A stretch of 64,000 bases of DNA from Rotaria macrura. Lineage: Eukaryota > Rotifera > Eurotatoria > Philodinida > Philodinidae. Position numbers and translations under genes: made by a program. Location: assembly GCA_900239685.1 (NCBI GenBank), contig OENT01000031.1:238591-302590 (forward strand), in the 5' to 3' direction. This document shows positions 26,339 through 38,264 of the stretch, piece after piece. Position 1 is the stretch's first letter; each line of letters begins with the position of its first letter. The notes beneath the pieces are model-generated. The model did no database searches. It was given only the letters and a program-made list of their open reading frames with translations, and was not told the DNA's origin.

Positions 26339-27685
26339 GTAAACAAGGTCAGCATAATATATCGATCCGACTCGATACCAAACGATATTTTGAAAAGGTC
26401 ATGTATTAACTGATTAGGCACGATATCAGTTGTTAATTTGAATGTAAAATTGTTTATTTTTGAATAGATACATTTATGAATGTTTATTCTTACCTGGGAT
26501 CTGTTCCATTTCCGCTATTATTCGTATCTCCATTGAGTATAGTTGTATCCATTACAAATGAAATACGAAAAACTGATACAACTTTTTATACTGTACGTAT
26601 GTCTGCAATCTCTGCTTTCTTAGTTGTGTGTATGCTGCTGTTCCGTGTACAAAAGAGGCATCGGCAACACACAAAAAAAGAGCAGAAAAGCTATGCGAAT
26701 GGAATTATCGTGGTAACAATTTTTTTCTTGTTACTACATTGTCTTATTGTGTAAAGAAAAAGGAGTGTCTTTCTCATGTACTAAAATTGTAATTCCATAT
26801 GGTTTATATTGTTCTTTGCTTTTTTTCAATTATACATATGAGCTTTCTTTTATATTTTGATTTCAAAGTAAAATGTTGCCCGTAGGTAATACAGTCACGA
26901 GCTAGTGTCAATTTCAATTATACCAGCAATGCCATCTTGATGACTATTGTTCGTTATTCTTTCCTTTTCTCATCCACTCAAGGAATCGACAAGTGCCTAC
27001 TAGCAGCAACAGCACGACTATAATATTTGTCTGTATATATTTTTTTCAATAAGAATAATGTTTCTTTTTTCCCTTCATTTTCTTCTCCTATTACCATTAC
27101 GTTCTTCACTAGTAGAAGAAAAAGTGACGAAGTCAAAAGTGTGATCATTATTGTTATATTGAAGCAAATTGCTATCTTCCGGGGCAAATGAGAGAAAAAA
27201 AGAAGAAGAGAAAACCTCCAATATTTTATTTCTTTCTTATATCTATGCAACTCTTATTTTTTATTGATTTGATATGTTTATAATGAATAGTTCCCTTGTG
27301 TTGTAATAATAATGATGATGACTAAAAATATGATATAGGCGTACGTGTGAATTGCCTTAGGGACAAGTGGAAAATCGATTTTCTTTTATAAGAAATGTAT
27401 CTTTATCACTCATCACGTCTTAGTTCCATCCTTTATTGCGTTTATTCAATCGCTGCCAAGAACAGCTGTGCATTCTAGCAATTAGTATATGGTCGGTCGG
27501 ATCTTCGTCTTTCAGCCCATTAACTGCATATGCTTGCCACATACTTGGTAATGTAATAAGCAGAAAGAGCGTCGACGACCTATGTAGATCATCATTCGTG
27601 CGTGAGCTTTCTCATGCGCATACACATTGATCTTTGACAATTTTTTCTTTGATTATAGGAGTCAGATACACACACACACACATAT

Positions 27686-27719
<34 letters not shown>

Positions 27720-29146
27720 ACATTAATATACATACATGCATACATACATAAATACACATATATATATATATATATTTACACAGACAAAGGTTTCTTCTGC
27801 AATGAGCAAATCATATAAAAGGGAAAAGGTTAATGTCCTGCGTCCATTTCTCGCCTTACTTGCTTCTAGACTCATGGATTTACGTTGGTAACATCTGCAT
27901 CGTTCTTCGATAATCGATCAGAAATTCATACATGGACAATAAAGAAGAAGAAGAAGTAACAAAATAAGAAAGATGCAATTAAATGAGAACTACGAGATGA
28001 AAAAATAAAATAAAGAGATTGAAATTTTCATGTTTTCATTTCGAAAGTTTTTATTTATGTTTTTGCATGTCAATTAAGTATTGCTTTTATTTTTCTTAAA
28101 TGTTTTTCTCTTCTTCTTTGATTGAAACGACATAAAAAAAGAACTATATTTAGTTATATATGAATACACTCAATGGATATCTAGATCTATCATGATTGTC
28201 TTTGTTCATGAATTGATTATTCAATCTAGCGAACAACAACGATAGCTGATTGATTAAAACATCAATAATTCTGAAGTGGAAACTAACTAAGTTAATTCTT
28301 TCCGAGCAAAGAAAAAATTCCCGAACAATGTCACTTTATCCGAAATAATCGATAAGGACGATGATCGACAACAAGCTCGACAGACTTCTATTTTTATAGT
28401 AATAATTATAAGAAGAACAATAAGAATGTTACTGTTATATGTTGCTGAATCGATCAGCACAATCAGCGATTAGGATCTTGTCATGTGTATATGCGTGTAC
28501 AAGAGGAAAACGATGACATGAAAAAGAAAAAAAAAGGAGGACGCATGTACGGTATAGAACGACAGACAACAAGATAAACAAATAAGACAGAACAATTAGA
28601 GATCGAACTATGCCAGGTGGTAATCTTCTTATTGTTACTAATGCGAAGATATAAATCTAATCATATGTCTACAGTAAGATCCTTGCAGTTTTATTTACTT
28701 ACCTCATCATCTGTTAAACCGATATTATTAATGGATTCCATACTTTGTGAGAGACTATGTCCGCCAGAACCGCTACCACCACCGCTACTATCATCACCAT
28801 TATTAGTTGTTAACACAGACGATGTGATGTTATTGGTACATGGATTATTGTTGTTTGTTGTCAATAATGGAGAACCATTGTTAATATTTGTAACTGTTAA
28901 TGATTGAAGTGTGTCACCGCTAGGTGTTATTCTTGAATATTGTTGATGAGAATGTGACGCAGCAGAAGGTCGATAAAAAGGGTATTGAATTTGATGAGGA
29001 GCAGCATGATGAATAGAATGAAGTGTTGATGATCCTGTTACTTGTGATGTTTTTGGTAGTGTTTGTTTAACAAGTGCTGCTTTAGCTCCTATCGAAGATG
29101 ATGATCCTGGTAGAAGATAAGCGGTCGAGGACGATGCCATTTGCAT
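20380..29146 (-). CDS. cpo: couch potato/RBPMS-family RNA-binding protein (single RRM)
   Basis: Common exons on the minus strand: 22442-22365, 22086-21970, 21882-21747, 21653-21532 and 20871-20704, where TAA closes the frame. Upstream, three candidate first exons (29146-28703, 24628-24599, 23281-23246) all end in phase 0 at gtaagt and join the exon beginning [20 protein letters not shown]. Predicted isoforms are 354, 216 and 218 residues. The RRM has RNP2 (TLFVSGL) and RNP1 (PVGFVTFS) and ends in [13 protein letters not shown], nearly identical to Drosophila couch potato and close to vertebrate RBPMS. The C-terminal part is Gln- and Ala-rich. The family binds CAC-containing RNA as dimers and controls splicing and mRNA fate in nerve and muscle. 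A downstream poly-Gln exon may provide a second C-terminus. First-exon introns of about 0.8, 2.2 and 6.3 kb suggest separate promoters. Confidence 0.88.
23246..23281 (-). CDS. alternative first exon C of the RRM gene
   Basis: ATG then [12 protein letters not shown], ending in phase 0 at cagag|gtaagt. The frame is also open upstream to an ATG at 23308. Joined to the exon at 22442 it gives a 218-residue protein. Confidence 0.6.
24407..24860. repeat. TA-rich microsatellite blocks
   Basis: Two blocks of TA/TATG repeats (about 24407-24460 and 24765-24860) flank the candidate first exon B of the RRM gene. Confidence 0.8.
24599..24628 (-). CDS. alternative first exon B of the RRM gene
   Basis: A ten-codon exon, [10 protein letters not shown], ending in phase 0 at gaa|gtaagt. 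The acidic residues directly before VRTLFVSG are what RBPMS-family proteins usually carry. It is short, so chance cannot be excluded. Confidence 0.5.
26306..26337. repeat. (TA)n microsatellite
   Basis: Uninterrupted TA dinucleotide run of about 32 bp in the 5' intron of the RRM gene. Confidence 0.9.
27667..27781. repeat. compound CA/TA/CATA microsatellite
   Basis: A CA run passes into TA, TATG and CATA repeats over about 115 bp, in the 5' intron of the RRM gene. Confidence 0.9.
28703..29146 (-). CDS. long alternative first exon A of the RRM gene
   Basis: This 148-codon exon begins [14 protein letters not shown] and ends NIGLTDDE at a strong donor (gag|gtaagt, phase 0). It is rich in Ser, Thr, Asn, Gln and Gly with no folded domain visible, like the long disordered N-terminus of Drosophila couch potato. 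TDDE joined to VRTLFVSG reproduces the acidic lead-in common before this RRM. Confidence 0.75.
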
Positions 29147-29334
29147 GATGATGAGTTCTATATAAGTTGTTTAATCTGAATATAGAGCTAGCCAAAAAAC
29201 GACTAATTTATTAAATACAGCTTCGTTTCTTCAGTATACATTCGAACTGTGCTCGATCAAAAAAGAATAGAAAAAATAAGTGATACACATCAGCTCTAAC
29301 GACGGTCATGTGCATAAATTTCTCTATCATTAGC

Positions 29335-29372
29335 TAAGAGAGAGAGGGAGAGGGAGAGGGAGGGAAGGAGGT
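29335..29372. repeat. GA/GGGA purine tract
   Basis: Imperfect agagagaggg repeats about 190 bp upstream of the long first exon of the RRM gene. Such GA tracts often occur at animal promoters, but no function can be shown here. Confidence 0.75.
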
Positions 29373-30401
29373 AGTCGTGAGAATAGGAGAAAAGGTCGTT
29401 CTGCTAGCACCGCATGTATGTTCTCTAGCTGTGCTACCGAACAGGGCACTGAAAGGTGTTGTGTGCATTCTTACTCTCTTCCTTTCATTTGCGCTTGTTC
29501 CATCGCCATACTATTAGACAGAGAGAGAGAGAGAAAGAGGTGCGAGTGTTTTCTCCTCATTCTCTTTTTTCTTCTTTCTTTTTTTTTTACTATTTTTTGT
29601 CGTCTACATTGATCTATCTATTTTTCTATCTATGTTTTTTTCGTATTTCCGTAGCTTAGAACACACAAACATATGCACATGACATAACCCAATATGTTTC
29701 AAATCAAAAAAAGATGTGTGAATAAATGAAACTAAAAGAAAAGAACTAGTAACAAGAATAAACGACATTAGTTAATAGAGTCAGTTCTTGACAAGTAAAT
29801 TGTTCTTATGATTATTTTATTCGACGTCTGGTGCATGGGCATATGCACACGCCAACTCGTTACCGAGAAGAATAAGGAAAATACGTTAGAAAGAGGGCGA
29901 GCGAGAAGTCATCTCCTGCTCGACGTTTAGTTTCTTGACAACATCAACGAATTCCTGTTACAGTTCTACTAACCGATAATCATCAGCAATAGTGTTTCAG
30001 ATCAATTAACTATTGGCATTTTCTCTAAATTACAATAGACATAAATCCTATTAACGAGAACGTAAGATTGGGCAAACTTTGAAGGTTCTTTGGTCGATCA
30101 GGAATATGACATGAGTCTAAAGAATAAGAAGATCAGAAAAAAATGATAATAAAAAAAAACAAAAAAGACACGAAGAAAAACTAGAGAAAAAGAATAAAGA
30201 TGTCCAAAGAGATTCTCATCATCATAATTTCTTTCTTTATTCATATTGCTGCAAAATAAAGGATGCATGCATGCACGCATACATCTATACACGCTAAAAC
30301 AAGCACATGCAGAGCGAGCTGGCATGTAGAAAAAAAGGGAACAGTGCAAGTTTGATTGTTTGTTGATGTTTTTCAAGACAAAGATTGTGGCAAGCAATTC
30401 T

Positions 30402-30430
30402 CTCCTTCTTCTTCTTCTTCTTCTTCTTCT
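30402..30430. repeat. (TTC)n microsatellite
   Basis: About nine TTC units in the intergenic region. Confidence 0.85.
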
Positions 30431-32261
30431 TATTCATTATAGTTTCTTTTAATACACAATACAATTAGTGTTGCTGTGACACACACAAACACCGTGAACA
30501 TCTTTTCAATGCATGTTTAGTGTCAATATCTCGTCACTGTATTCGACAGACATCAAACAATAAAGAGAAAACCCAGTAGTTGTACTAACAATAGAAGAAA
30601 AAGAAAAACACTTCAAATCATTAAAATAGATGGAATAATTATACTGATCAGAGCCAGTGAAAACTAATCAACTTTTCGACGAATAGAAAGAACACGATAG
30701 AAGACAAAAATTAACTTCATTATCGAAGCTTATTTTGAAGTTTATGATGTTGATTATTCAAAATTTTTACTTTTTCCGTTTGTTATTTTCTAACATGATT
30801 ATCGACGATAGTTAATCTTTTTCTTTTGGTTTTTTTTAATGATAATAATGTGCTAAATGATCATAGGAAACTTGCTTTGAGTGTCAACAAATCCATAACT
30901 ATGAGACGGTGACCTTTTCCAGAAATGCTAATGAAATATGTATGTTAAACGATTGGCGATTGAATGTCGGAACTATCCTAACATGACCTCATTAAACGTT
31001 GCTACATAAAAGATTGTATATCCAAAACTCTCTCTCTCTCTCTCAATCTTAAATTGCTAAAAATAAATTAATCATACATCTGATCTACTTTGTTTAATAA
31101 TTTGCTTTTTTAAACATCAATCAATATCTAGCAGTCAAAATGGACTCATCGTATTTTGTGCTTCGCTACATTAACATCTGCAACGAGTGACATGAAAATT
31201 GTACATAAATGTCTATCAATGAAATAGATTACACTAAGATGACACGAAGAAATTTTTTCGAATATTACAAAAGAAACTTTACATGTAACATATGATAGTA
31301 AAATTTTATTGATTTTTCACTGTGTTAAAATATGCAGAATACATCTTCAAATATATTATTCAAAATCAATATGGTTGCGACTACTCATCTAAATTAAATC
31401 AATTTACATATATTTATGTAACTCATCAATAAAATGACAGCACACATGACTTATTCATTCTAACAAATAAATATAATGAAAAAAAGAAAAAGAATTCAAT
31501 AAAATTTAGCTTTCCTAATTATGAATATAATCAAAGATTAATTATGAATTATTGTAATCCTAAGAGAATCATCGAAGAATCCATAAGAAAAAATCTTATG
31601 CATAAAGATTTATTTTACGTCGAAATAAAAATAAATTCTCAATACTTCTTGAAGAAAACTTGTCCACTTAAAGATAATTATAAACATTAATAAATCATCC
31701 GCAACAAAGAACGAAAATATTTGTAGATGAATACAAGAATTTAAAGAGACATATTCTATAGTGTATACACAAAAGACCTTACGATAGAAGTTTGATGTCA
31801 TAACTCATGTTACATGTTTCCTAATACTACTTTAGTATTTATACATACTTGTCCGTGAACAGAGAACAATGATTATTTTACTGCGATCAGGAGGTTGCCA
31901 ATCACTTGAGTATCAAATAAACTATAGTGGAGCTAGAACTCTTAGGTAGTTGAAACTCATGTAGACAAACAACTCAACAATCGAAATATTTTTTAAAACA
32001 ATCTCCTTCCATTAATACGGTCGCTTTCATAACTTACTGTCGATAGCTTATAACAATAAATGACGTGCTCTAACAGATAGATACGACTAGTCAGCGTCTG
32101 AAATAGTTGCCCTGTTTTCCAAGGTGAAGTACACATGCTATTTGAAAGCTCGACTGACTATTTTTGACAGAATCTTTCATCAATATATAACTGCATGTCA
32201 ATGACAGAATGCCCGATACGGATAAGAATACAAAAAGAAGCATATATGTAGATGGATATAA

Positions 32262-32303
32262 ATATAAATATATATATATATGTGTGTGTGTGTGCGTGTG
32301 CAT
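32262..32303. repeat. TA then TG microsatellite
   Basis: A TA run followed by a TG run about 400 bp upstream of the PIAS start codon. Confidence 0.85.
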
Positions 32304-32683
32304 TATATGTATATGTACTTCAATACGATAGATATCACTACGATACAGTATTATCATAGACACCTATAATTTCATGTTTTTATCGAAAAAAGGTATTTTA
32401 AACTTTGTCCCATGAAATTTCCATTGAGAATATTTTCATTCGAATTCATAGAAAAAGAAAATATAATTTAATCATCGCTACAATCAAAGCCTGTCAAATA
32501 AGTAACAGTGGCGAATAGATTCATTATCCATACGTAACAATTTTCCAACAAAACAGAGAAAGAAAATTTCGCTTTTAGTCAAGTATCCATCAATTATTGA
32601 TATATATTCATCACATTATTCGTTCTGTAGAAAAAAATCATTTCGTTTTATTTATTTTTATCAATGCTTGAAATCAATTAGAC

Positions 32684-35600
32684 ATGAATTCATCAACAAG
32701 TTCTCATGCTAAATCCAATGCTCTCGCAGCAATCAACAATTATCGTGTTTCAGAATTACAAGTTTGTTATTAAAATTTAGAAAATAAGAACAAACAACTT
32801 ATTTCTCGTTTTTTTTCTAGGCTGTACTTGATGTTGCCAATTTATCTCGTAACGGACATAAACGTGACTTGCTTCAACGTTGTAAATTACTCATTACATC
32901 CAACTTTAGTGTAGAAGTAGCAAGTAAAATTCAACAAATCAATAATACTCGAATACGGCCATCTCGATCACATCATGTATCATCATCGTCATCATCATCA
33001 TCATCTCGAAATCGTCCCATCGTTATACCTAAAACTCCACCTATTGAAGTTCTACCTCAAGCAAATCATGTTCAATTTATTAGTTTACCTTTCTTCGAAA
33101 AAATGCGTACAATCGAGTGTTCAAATATGCCTGTTGATTGGCACACATTTTCCCCACTTCGATTTTCATTAAATGAAACCGATATTGATTTAATAAGAAA
33201 AAATATTGCCAGAGTTTTTCTTCGCATAGCACCAACTGTTATACAAGAAAGACACAATGATGTTTTACCACCTTATTTAGTCGTTCAGTGCAACGTAATA
33301 TTTAAAGTTTTTTTTCTACTATATTCTTTTTACAATTTTTAAAATTGATGAATATTCTTTTCTTTTTCTCTTTCGTTCAGAATCAACAGGTTCACAATAA
33401 TAATGTATCAAAGCAAATCGGTTCTACAGCACATACGATATCGTTTCCAGCTGATTTAACAGATAAAATAATACTGAAACCAAATACAAGTAATACCTTA
33501 AATTTCTTTTGGTTACAATCTCCGACAACGATGTCATTTAAAAATTTACCAAAATCATATACATTATCAATACAATTAGTTCATTGCGTATCGATGGATA
33601 CATTATTCGATATAATACTTAAGCGTGAATCATATTCAAATAAAACTGATGCTGACAGTGATATTGAAATAGAAGATTTAGGTTTAATGACAACTCAACA
33701 GCGTGTTTCCTTGCTATGTCCAATAACACAATCATTAATTATTGTACCAGCCAAATCTACTTTATGTTCGCATTTAACTTGTTTCGATTTAAAAGCATTT
33801 TTATTAATGAATGAACGACGACTGCAATGGACATGTCCTTTATGTAAAAAGTCAGCATCATTCGAATCGTTGCGTATTGATGACCGTTTAAAATCTATTC
33901 TTTCGAATGTTCCTCAAAATTGTTCGACAGTAGAAATCAACTCATCAACTGATTGTCAATATATACTGGATACTATTAAACTTGAAAAAACCGAAGCAAC
34001 TGAACCAACACATATAAATGAAAATAATGAAGATGAATCAATACCGAATTCTTCTACTAGTAAGCATAGAACGATTCAGATGGTTAGATGGTGTTATTCT
34101 TTCTTTGGAAAGAATCGATGTTATTTTTTAGAAGTATTTTAAAATTCTCATTACATTTTTATTTGCTGTTTTTTTATCTTATTCTATGTACGACATGTCT
34201 GACATCTACCTCAATAAGATGAAGCATTCCGAGATTTACGTTTTATGGGACTAAAACTCTGTCATAAAGAAAATTAAAGATTTCCTCTCAATGAGAACCA
34301 CCTAATGTTGTCAACTTCATTTTTTTAAATATTATCATGTATGTTAGTAATCATTTTCTATCGTCTACCGTAGTAGAAGACTCTCTTAATGCACTATCCA
34401 TATATGTACATATGGATCTTGAAGTCGACGAAAATATTTGATCGTAAAGTTTATCTTAAAAAAATGCTATTGTTCTCTGAAAATTTTAACCAACGCCAAG
34501 ATTGATGTCTGATTTTTGATTTCAATAGCATGAAGTCAAATTGAATGGCACGTTAGTTCTATGCACTGGAAATCATTCTTATAGAAATAATAAGTCTAGT
34601 GTGTACGAATACTTAATAGGAAAATATACAATCTTACACAAAGCAGATTTTCCCATGTTCTATTGTCGAGAAACTCATGAATGATTTTAAATACAAAGGT
34701 ATAACTTAGGTGGAAGAAAGTCATAGAATACAAAAACGCATTGATCATGAATAATAGACGAAATTTCATAGAAAACACTTTGAAAGAAGAAGATTAAAAT
34801 TACATGTGTATTATCACGATAAAAAAAAAGGGAAAATCAACTTTGATTGCATATGTATACAATACTGATTGGATAAGATATTGACAAAGTTTTAGAATGT
34901 CTTGTTGAATAGTAATGAAATTCGTCATATACATGTAATGCAGATATGTGTTCGTAGAATAGTTTGACAGCAAATTTTATTATCCAAAAGAAAATTATAT
35001 GTGTCGTCTACTAAGATCGAATTCAATAAGTGCCAACATTAAATTTAAATCAAAATGACTTGTCGAAGATTTCTAGTAGAGTGGTTTCAATGTTTTTCTT
35101 TTTCTATCGAAACTTCTCTATCTGCATTTCTTCGTTCTCCTTTATTAATATCAACATGATGTATATCTGGAGATCTTGAATACTAGACACAGTTTCCTCC
35201 CTTTTTACAACAAAATCGTATAAATATTTTCAAATTATAAGATAACTAATTGACGCTTATCGATAAATCTAGACTAGTAAAAACATTCGAGTCATATTTT
35301 TGAGCCTTACACAAACGGTATTGCGATGCATGCTAAAAAACGATTTGCTTTCATTTTGTATTTCATTTGAAAACTGTCGATTTCAAGAATATTATAAAAC
35401 TTTTACATAATCCAGTGTGATTTTCATGAAAATATATACATATCTATCCATATTGCTTCTAGCTTTTGATTGATAGATGTTTGTCAAAGTCTCATGAAAT
35501 ATTGATTTGATTGTGTATATAGCGGATAATTATGTTTTCTACTTCAATATCTAGTCTTGCAATATATTGTTGTGGTAAATGATTCATAGAAAATGATCAT

Positions 35601-36506
35601 TAATGTTTATTATTATGAGTTTCATTAGAAATGAAATGAACTTCTATATTGAATTGAGAAAATGTTGAGTACGTCGGCCATAATTTATCTAGTTGTCTAA
35701 CGAAACGATCTTTTTACATGTTCAAATTTGTTTCGAATGAAGTTCTTTTCTTCTGTACAATCTCATAAACAACATACAAAATTCTTGATAATGCGGTTGA
35801 GTCGCGGTACGAATTCAAATATTTGATTAGAATTTTTTCGTAGAATATGAAAGAAATAAATCACTGCGATTGAGATAAAACATACAGGAAAAGATTTGTT
35901 CGTTGCGACGATCATTTCAACAACAAGAACGTGTTGTTTTGTTGAGGAAAAAGAAAAGAATATTATCTAATGATAATTTTTATTCTTAATTTAGAATCTC
36001 ACAATCAATCTAATGAAAGTGATTGCATAGTTCTTTCGTCGGGTGAAGAAAGTGAAGATGAAGATGGAGAAATCAACCATAATGAAGACATGAACAATAT
36101 TTCTCTGCCTACTACTCCAATAATTGATCAAAATGAGGATATTGTTGAAAGATTTGGTAATAAAATGAACGATGATGGCACCAGTCAATCATCTCATGGT
36201 TCACATTCAATATCCTCTCCAAATATCTCAAATGTCGATGATCTCAATTATTGGGACGATATAGCACAAATAACATACGATCTATCATCAGATCATAGTG
36301 AAAAAATTTCGAATCTAAAACGAAGTAATAGTTCAACAACATCAGTGTTATCATCAGCTTCGTCGCCCGAATCAACTTCAAATGGTACATGTCATCGAAG
36401 AAAACGAAATAAACGCGCATCACCTATACAATCACGAACAAGTGAAATCGAAGTTATAACACTTTCATCGAGTGACAGTAGCGATAATGATGATCAATCG
36501 TCATGA
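32684..36506 (+). CDS. pias: PIAS-type SUMO E3 ligase (SAP, PINIT, SP-RING)
   Basis: Four exons, 32684-32761, 32821-33294, 33381-34059 and 35995-36506, with agreeing phases (0, 0, 1), giving 580 residues. Residues about 18-60 form the DNA-binding SAP domain (NYRVSELQ..VLDVANLSRNGHKRDLL). A Ser run follows, then a PINIT-like region (about 85-265). The SP-RING/MIZ zinc finger spans about 294-345 with ligands C313, H315, C336 and C339 (CSHLTCFD .. WTCPLC). The tail is acidic with two SUMO-interacting motifs followed by acid/Ser clusters (IVLSSGEESEDED near 421; VITLSSSDSSD near 565). The protein should recruit SUMO-loaded Ubc9 and SUMOylate nuclear proteins. The donor at 34060 (gtaagc) was chosen over read-through because it restores frame with the last exon across a 1.9-kb intron. 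A 3' splice-like attag lies 2 nt before the ATG. Confidence 0.9.
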
Positions 36507-38264
36507 TCAATTCAGTTTATTTTTTCTTTTCTTTGTTTGTCTGTTCTTTTCAACTTTATTTTTTGTGATGCATTATTACTATTATTATTTTTTTGCATAA
36601 CTATTGTACATTTAAAACGTTACATGTATACAAATTGTTTACTTGTGTCTATGTCTTAAATCGTCTGTGTGTCCCTTTGGATAAATAAGAGATAGAGAAT
36701 ACCAAAAAGAAATCAATTCTTAAACAACAGATATGCTACATTGTTTTGGCTCTATATTTAATGTTACATTCTAGATATTTTTCTATGAAGAAAAAGGTCT
36801 TCATGATTAAAATAAGACTTTGAAATGTTTGTTATTATGCAATAAGTTCATCGGTGTTACTTTTGGTACAGACACAAACGAATGAATATCAAAGTTCTTT
36901 TAGCTGATGCAAAATTCTTTTAACTTCCATTTTTATTGAATCGAAATAGAAAATAATAATTGAATTTTGTTCTTTTCACCTTCAAATGAGTGTACAGTTG
37001 GTTCATCGAGAATCTGTGTAAGTTGTGCAATATAGTTATAAATGATTAGTTACGCAAGCAAATGATGTCTTAATTCTTCAGTAATTGAACTCAACTTATC
37101 AAATTTGACGTTATATAACAGACTGTGATGCACACAATTGACTTAGTGATAAATGCAATACGATTTTACTTGATATTTACTCGGATGAATATCGTTAAGA
37201 AACTCTTCGATAGTTTTTCAGCTATGAAGCGAACTAATTTTCATACCAATGTCTATGAAATTCATATACTACAAATATATTCCGATAAGATTTAATGAAG
37301 TTCTAAATGAATTACCCACTAAATATCTTGCTCATCGATTTATGATCCGTGTCATAAATTTCCACACCATCTACAACTATTTATTCGATACAAAAATGAT
37401 GTAATTTCGATTAGCAAAGTCATCTATAAATAGCCCTGATGATCTTGAGTGTACATTAACAGTTTTGAAATCGACTGTATTGTAAACTTTATACTGAAAT
37501 CATATAATTTTGTTTTCGACAATAAATCAGCATAGATTGCAGATTCACTGAAACAATCATAAGTGAATACCTTATATGCATACAGGTATGAGTTCTATTC
37601 GGATTTCTTTATTTTCTTCGAGTCGTCAAAATCGAAACAATCGGAGTTCAAACAATGAACGAGAACGTCTAAGACTATTATCTCGTTCGTATATATAACA
37701 ATCTAGAGAGTTTAAACAACAATTGAACTCAAGTATAAATCATTTTATCAAGTTATGGTCTTCTATTAGGATTACATAAGAGTAGTTAAACGTATGATTA
37801 ATATTTCGGTTTATGTGTACGTAGAACTATTCATGAATGTAATTTCTCATGATAAAGTTAAAAAATTTTTAAGCATAGAAATCATTATTGAAATCTCTAT
37901 GAAAATAATTTTATTTTAATAATTTCTTTTATAAGTTTTGGTTTAGCTTTTTTACATTCAAGTAGTAGAAATCAAAAAAATTATCTTCGAACTTACCTAG
38001 ATATTTAACCGAGAATTTTTCTGTAAGCTAATGAGATCTCGATACGAAAGAAATGTGTTCTTGTTTTCTTCACTTATACAAATCCAAAGAGAATAATCCA
38101 TGCCTCTAAATTGATAATATTAAATTATCTACTTCCTCTTCAATTTTTTGACATATATACACGTCTCTAACAAATCTAAAATTATATCCGTCTTACTCTC
38201 AAATGCGTGTTCAAATCAATAGGATTAATTGATCCATAAATTGAAATTTTAGAATATTTATAAT
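36507..38264. other. intergenic, no gene seen
   Basis: AT-rich DNA between the PIAS and DESI1-like genes on the same strand. It should hold the PIAS 3' UTR and the next gene's promoter. No exon, RNA gene or sizeable repeat was recognised. Confidence 0.45.

Larger units (their letters stand above)
23309..28702. other. large 5' introns of the RRM gene, microsatellite-rich
   Basis: Apart from the small first exon at 24599-24628, I see only TA-type microsatellites (about 24407-24460, 24765-24860, 26306-26337, 27667-27781) and unstructured AT-rich DNA. Open frames crossing the TA runs (26136-26409, 27627-27818) are repeat translation, not genes. Confidence 0.5.
29147..32683. other. divergent intergenic region, probable promoters
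   Basis: It lies between the 5' end of the RRM gene (-) and that of the PIAS gene (+), so promoters of both should be here. Low-complexity tracts include GA repeats (29335-29372, 29519-29537), a TTC run (about 30402-30430), a CT run near 31030 and a TA/TG run (32262-32303). No coding exon was recognised. Confidence 0.5.

Noticed and set aside
26136..26409. Overlapping plus-strand open frames ending in YIYIYI
   Set aside because: They read through the TA microsatellite; no similarity to any family.
27627..27818. Plus-strand open frame with HTHTHIYIC repeats
   Set aside because: Translation of a CA/TA microsatellite.
34060..34142. Read-through of PIAS exon 3 to a stop at 34142
   Set aside because: The gtaagc donor at 34060 restores frame with a C-terminal exon carrying SUMO-interacting motifs typical of PIAS, so a truncated end is less likely.
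36981..37900. Possible RNA gene or exon in the PIAS-DESI1 gap
   Set aside because: No tRNA-like fold, conserved protein motif or paired splice signals could be made out.
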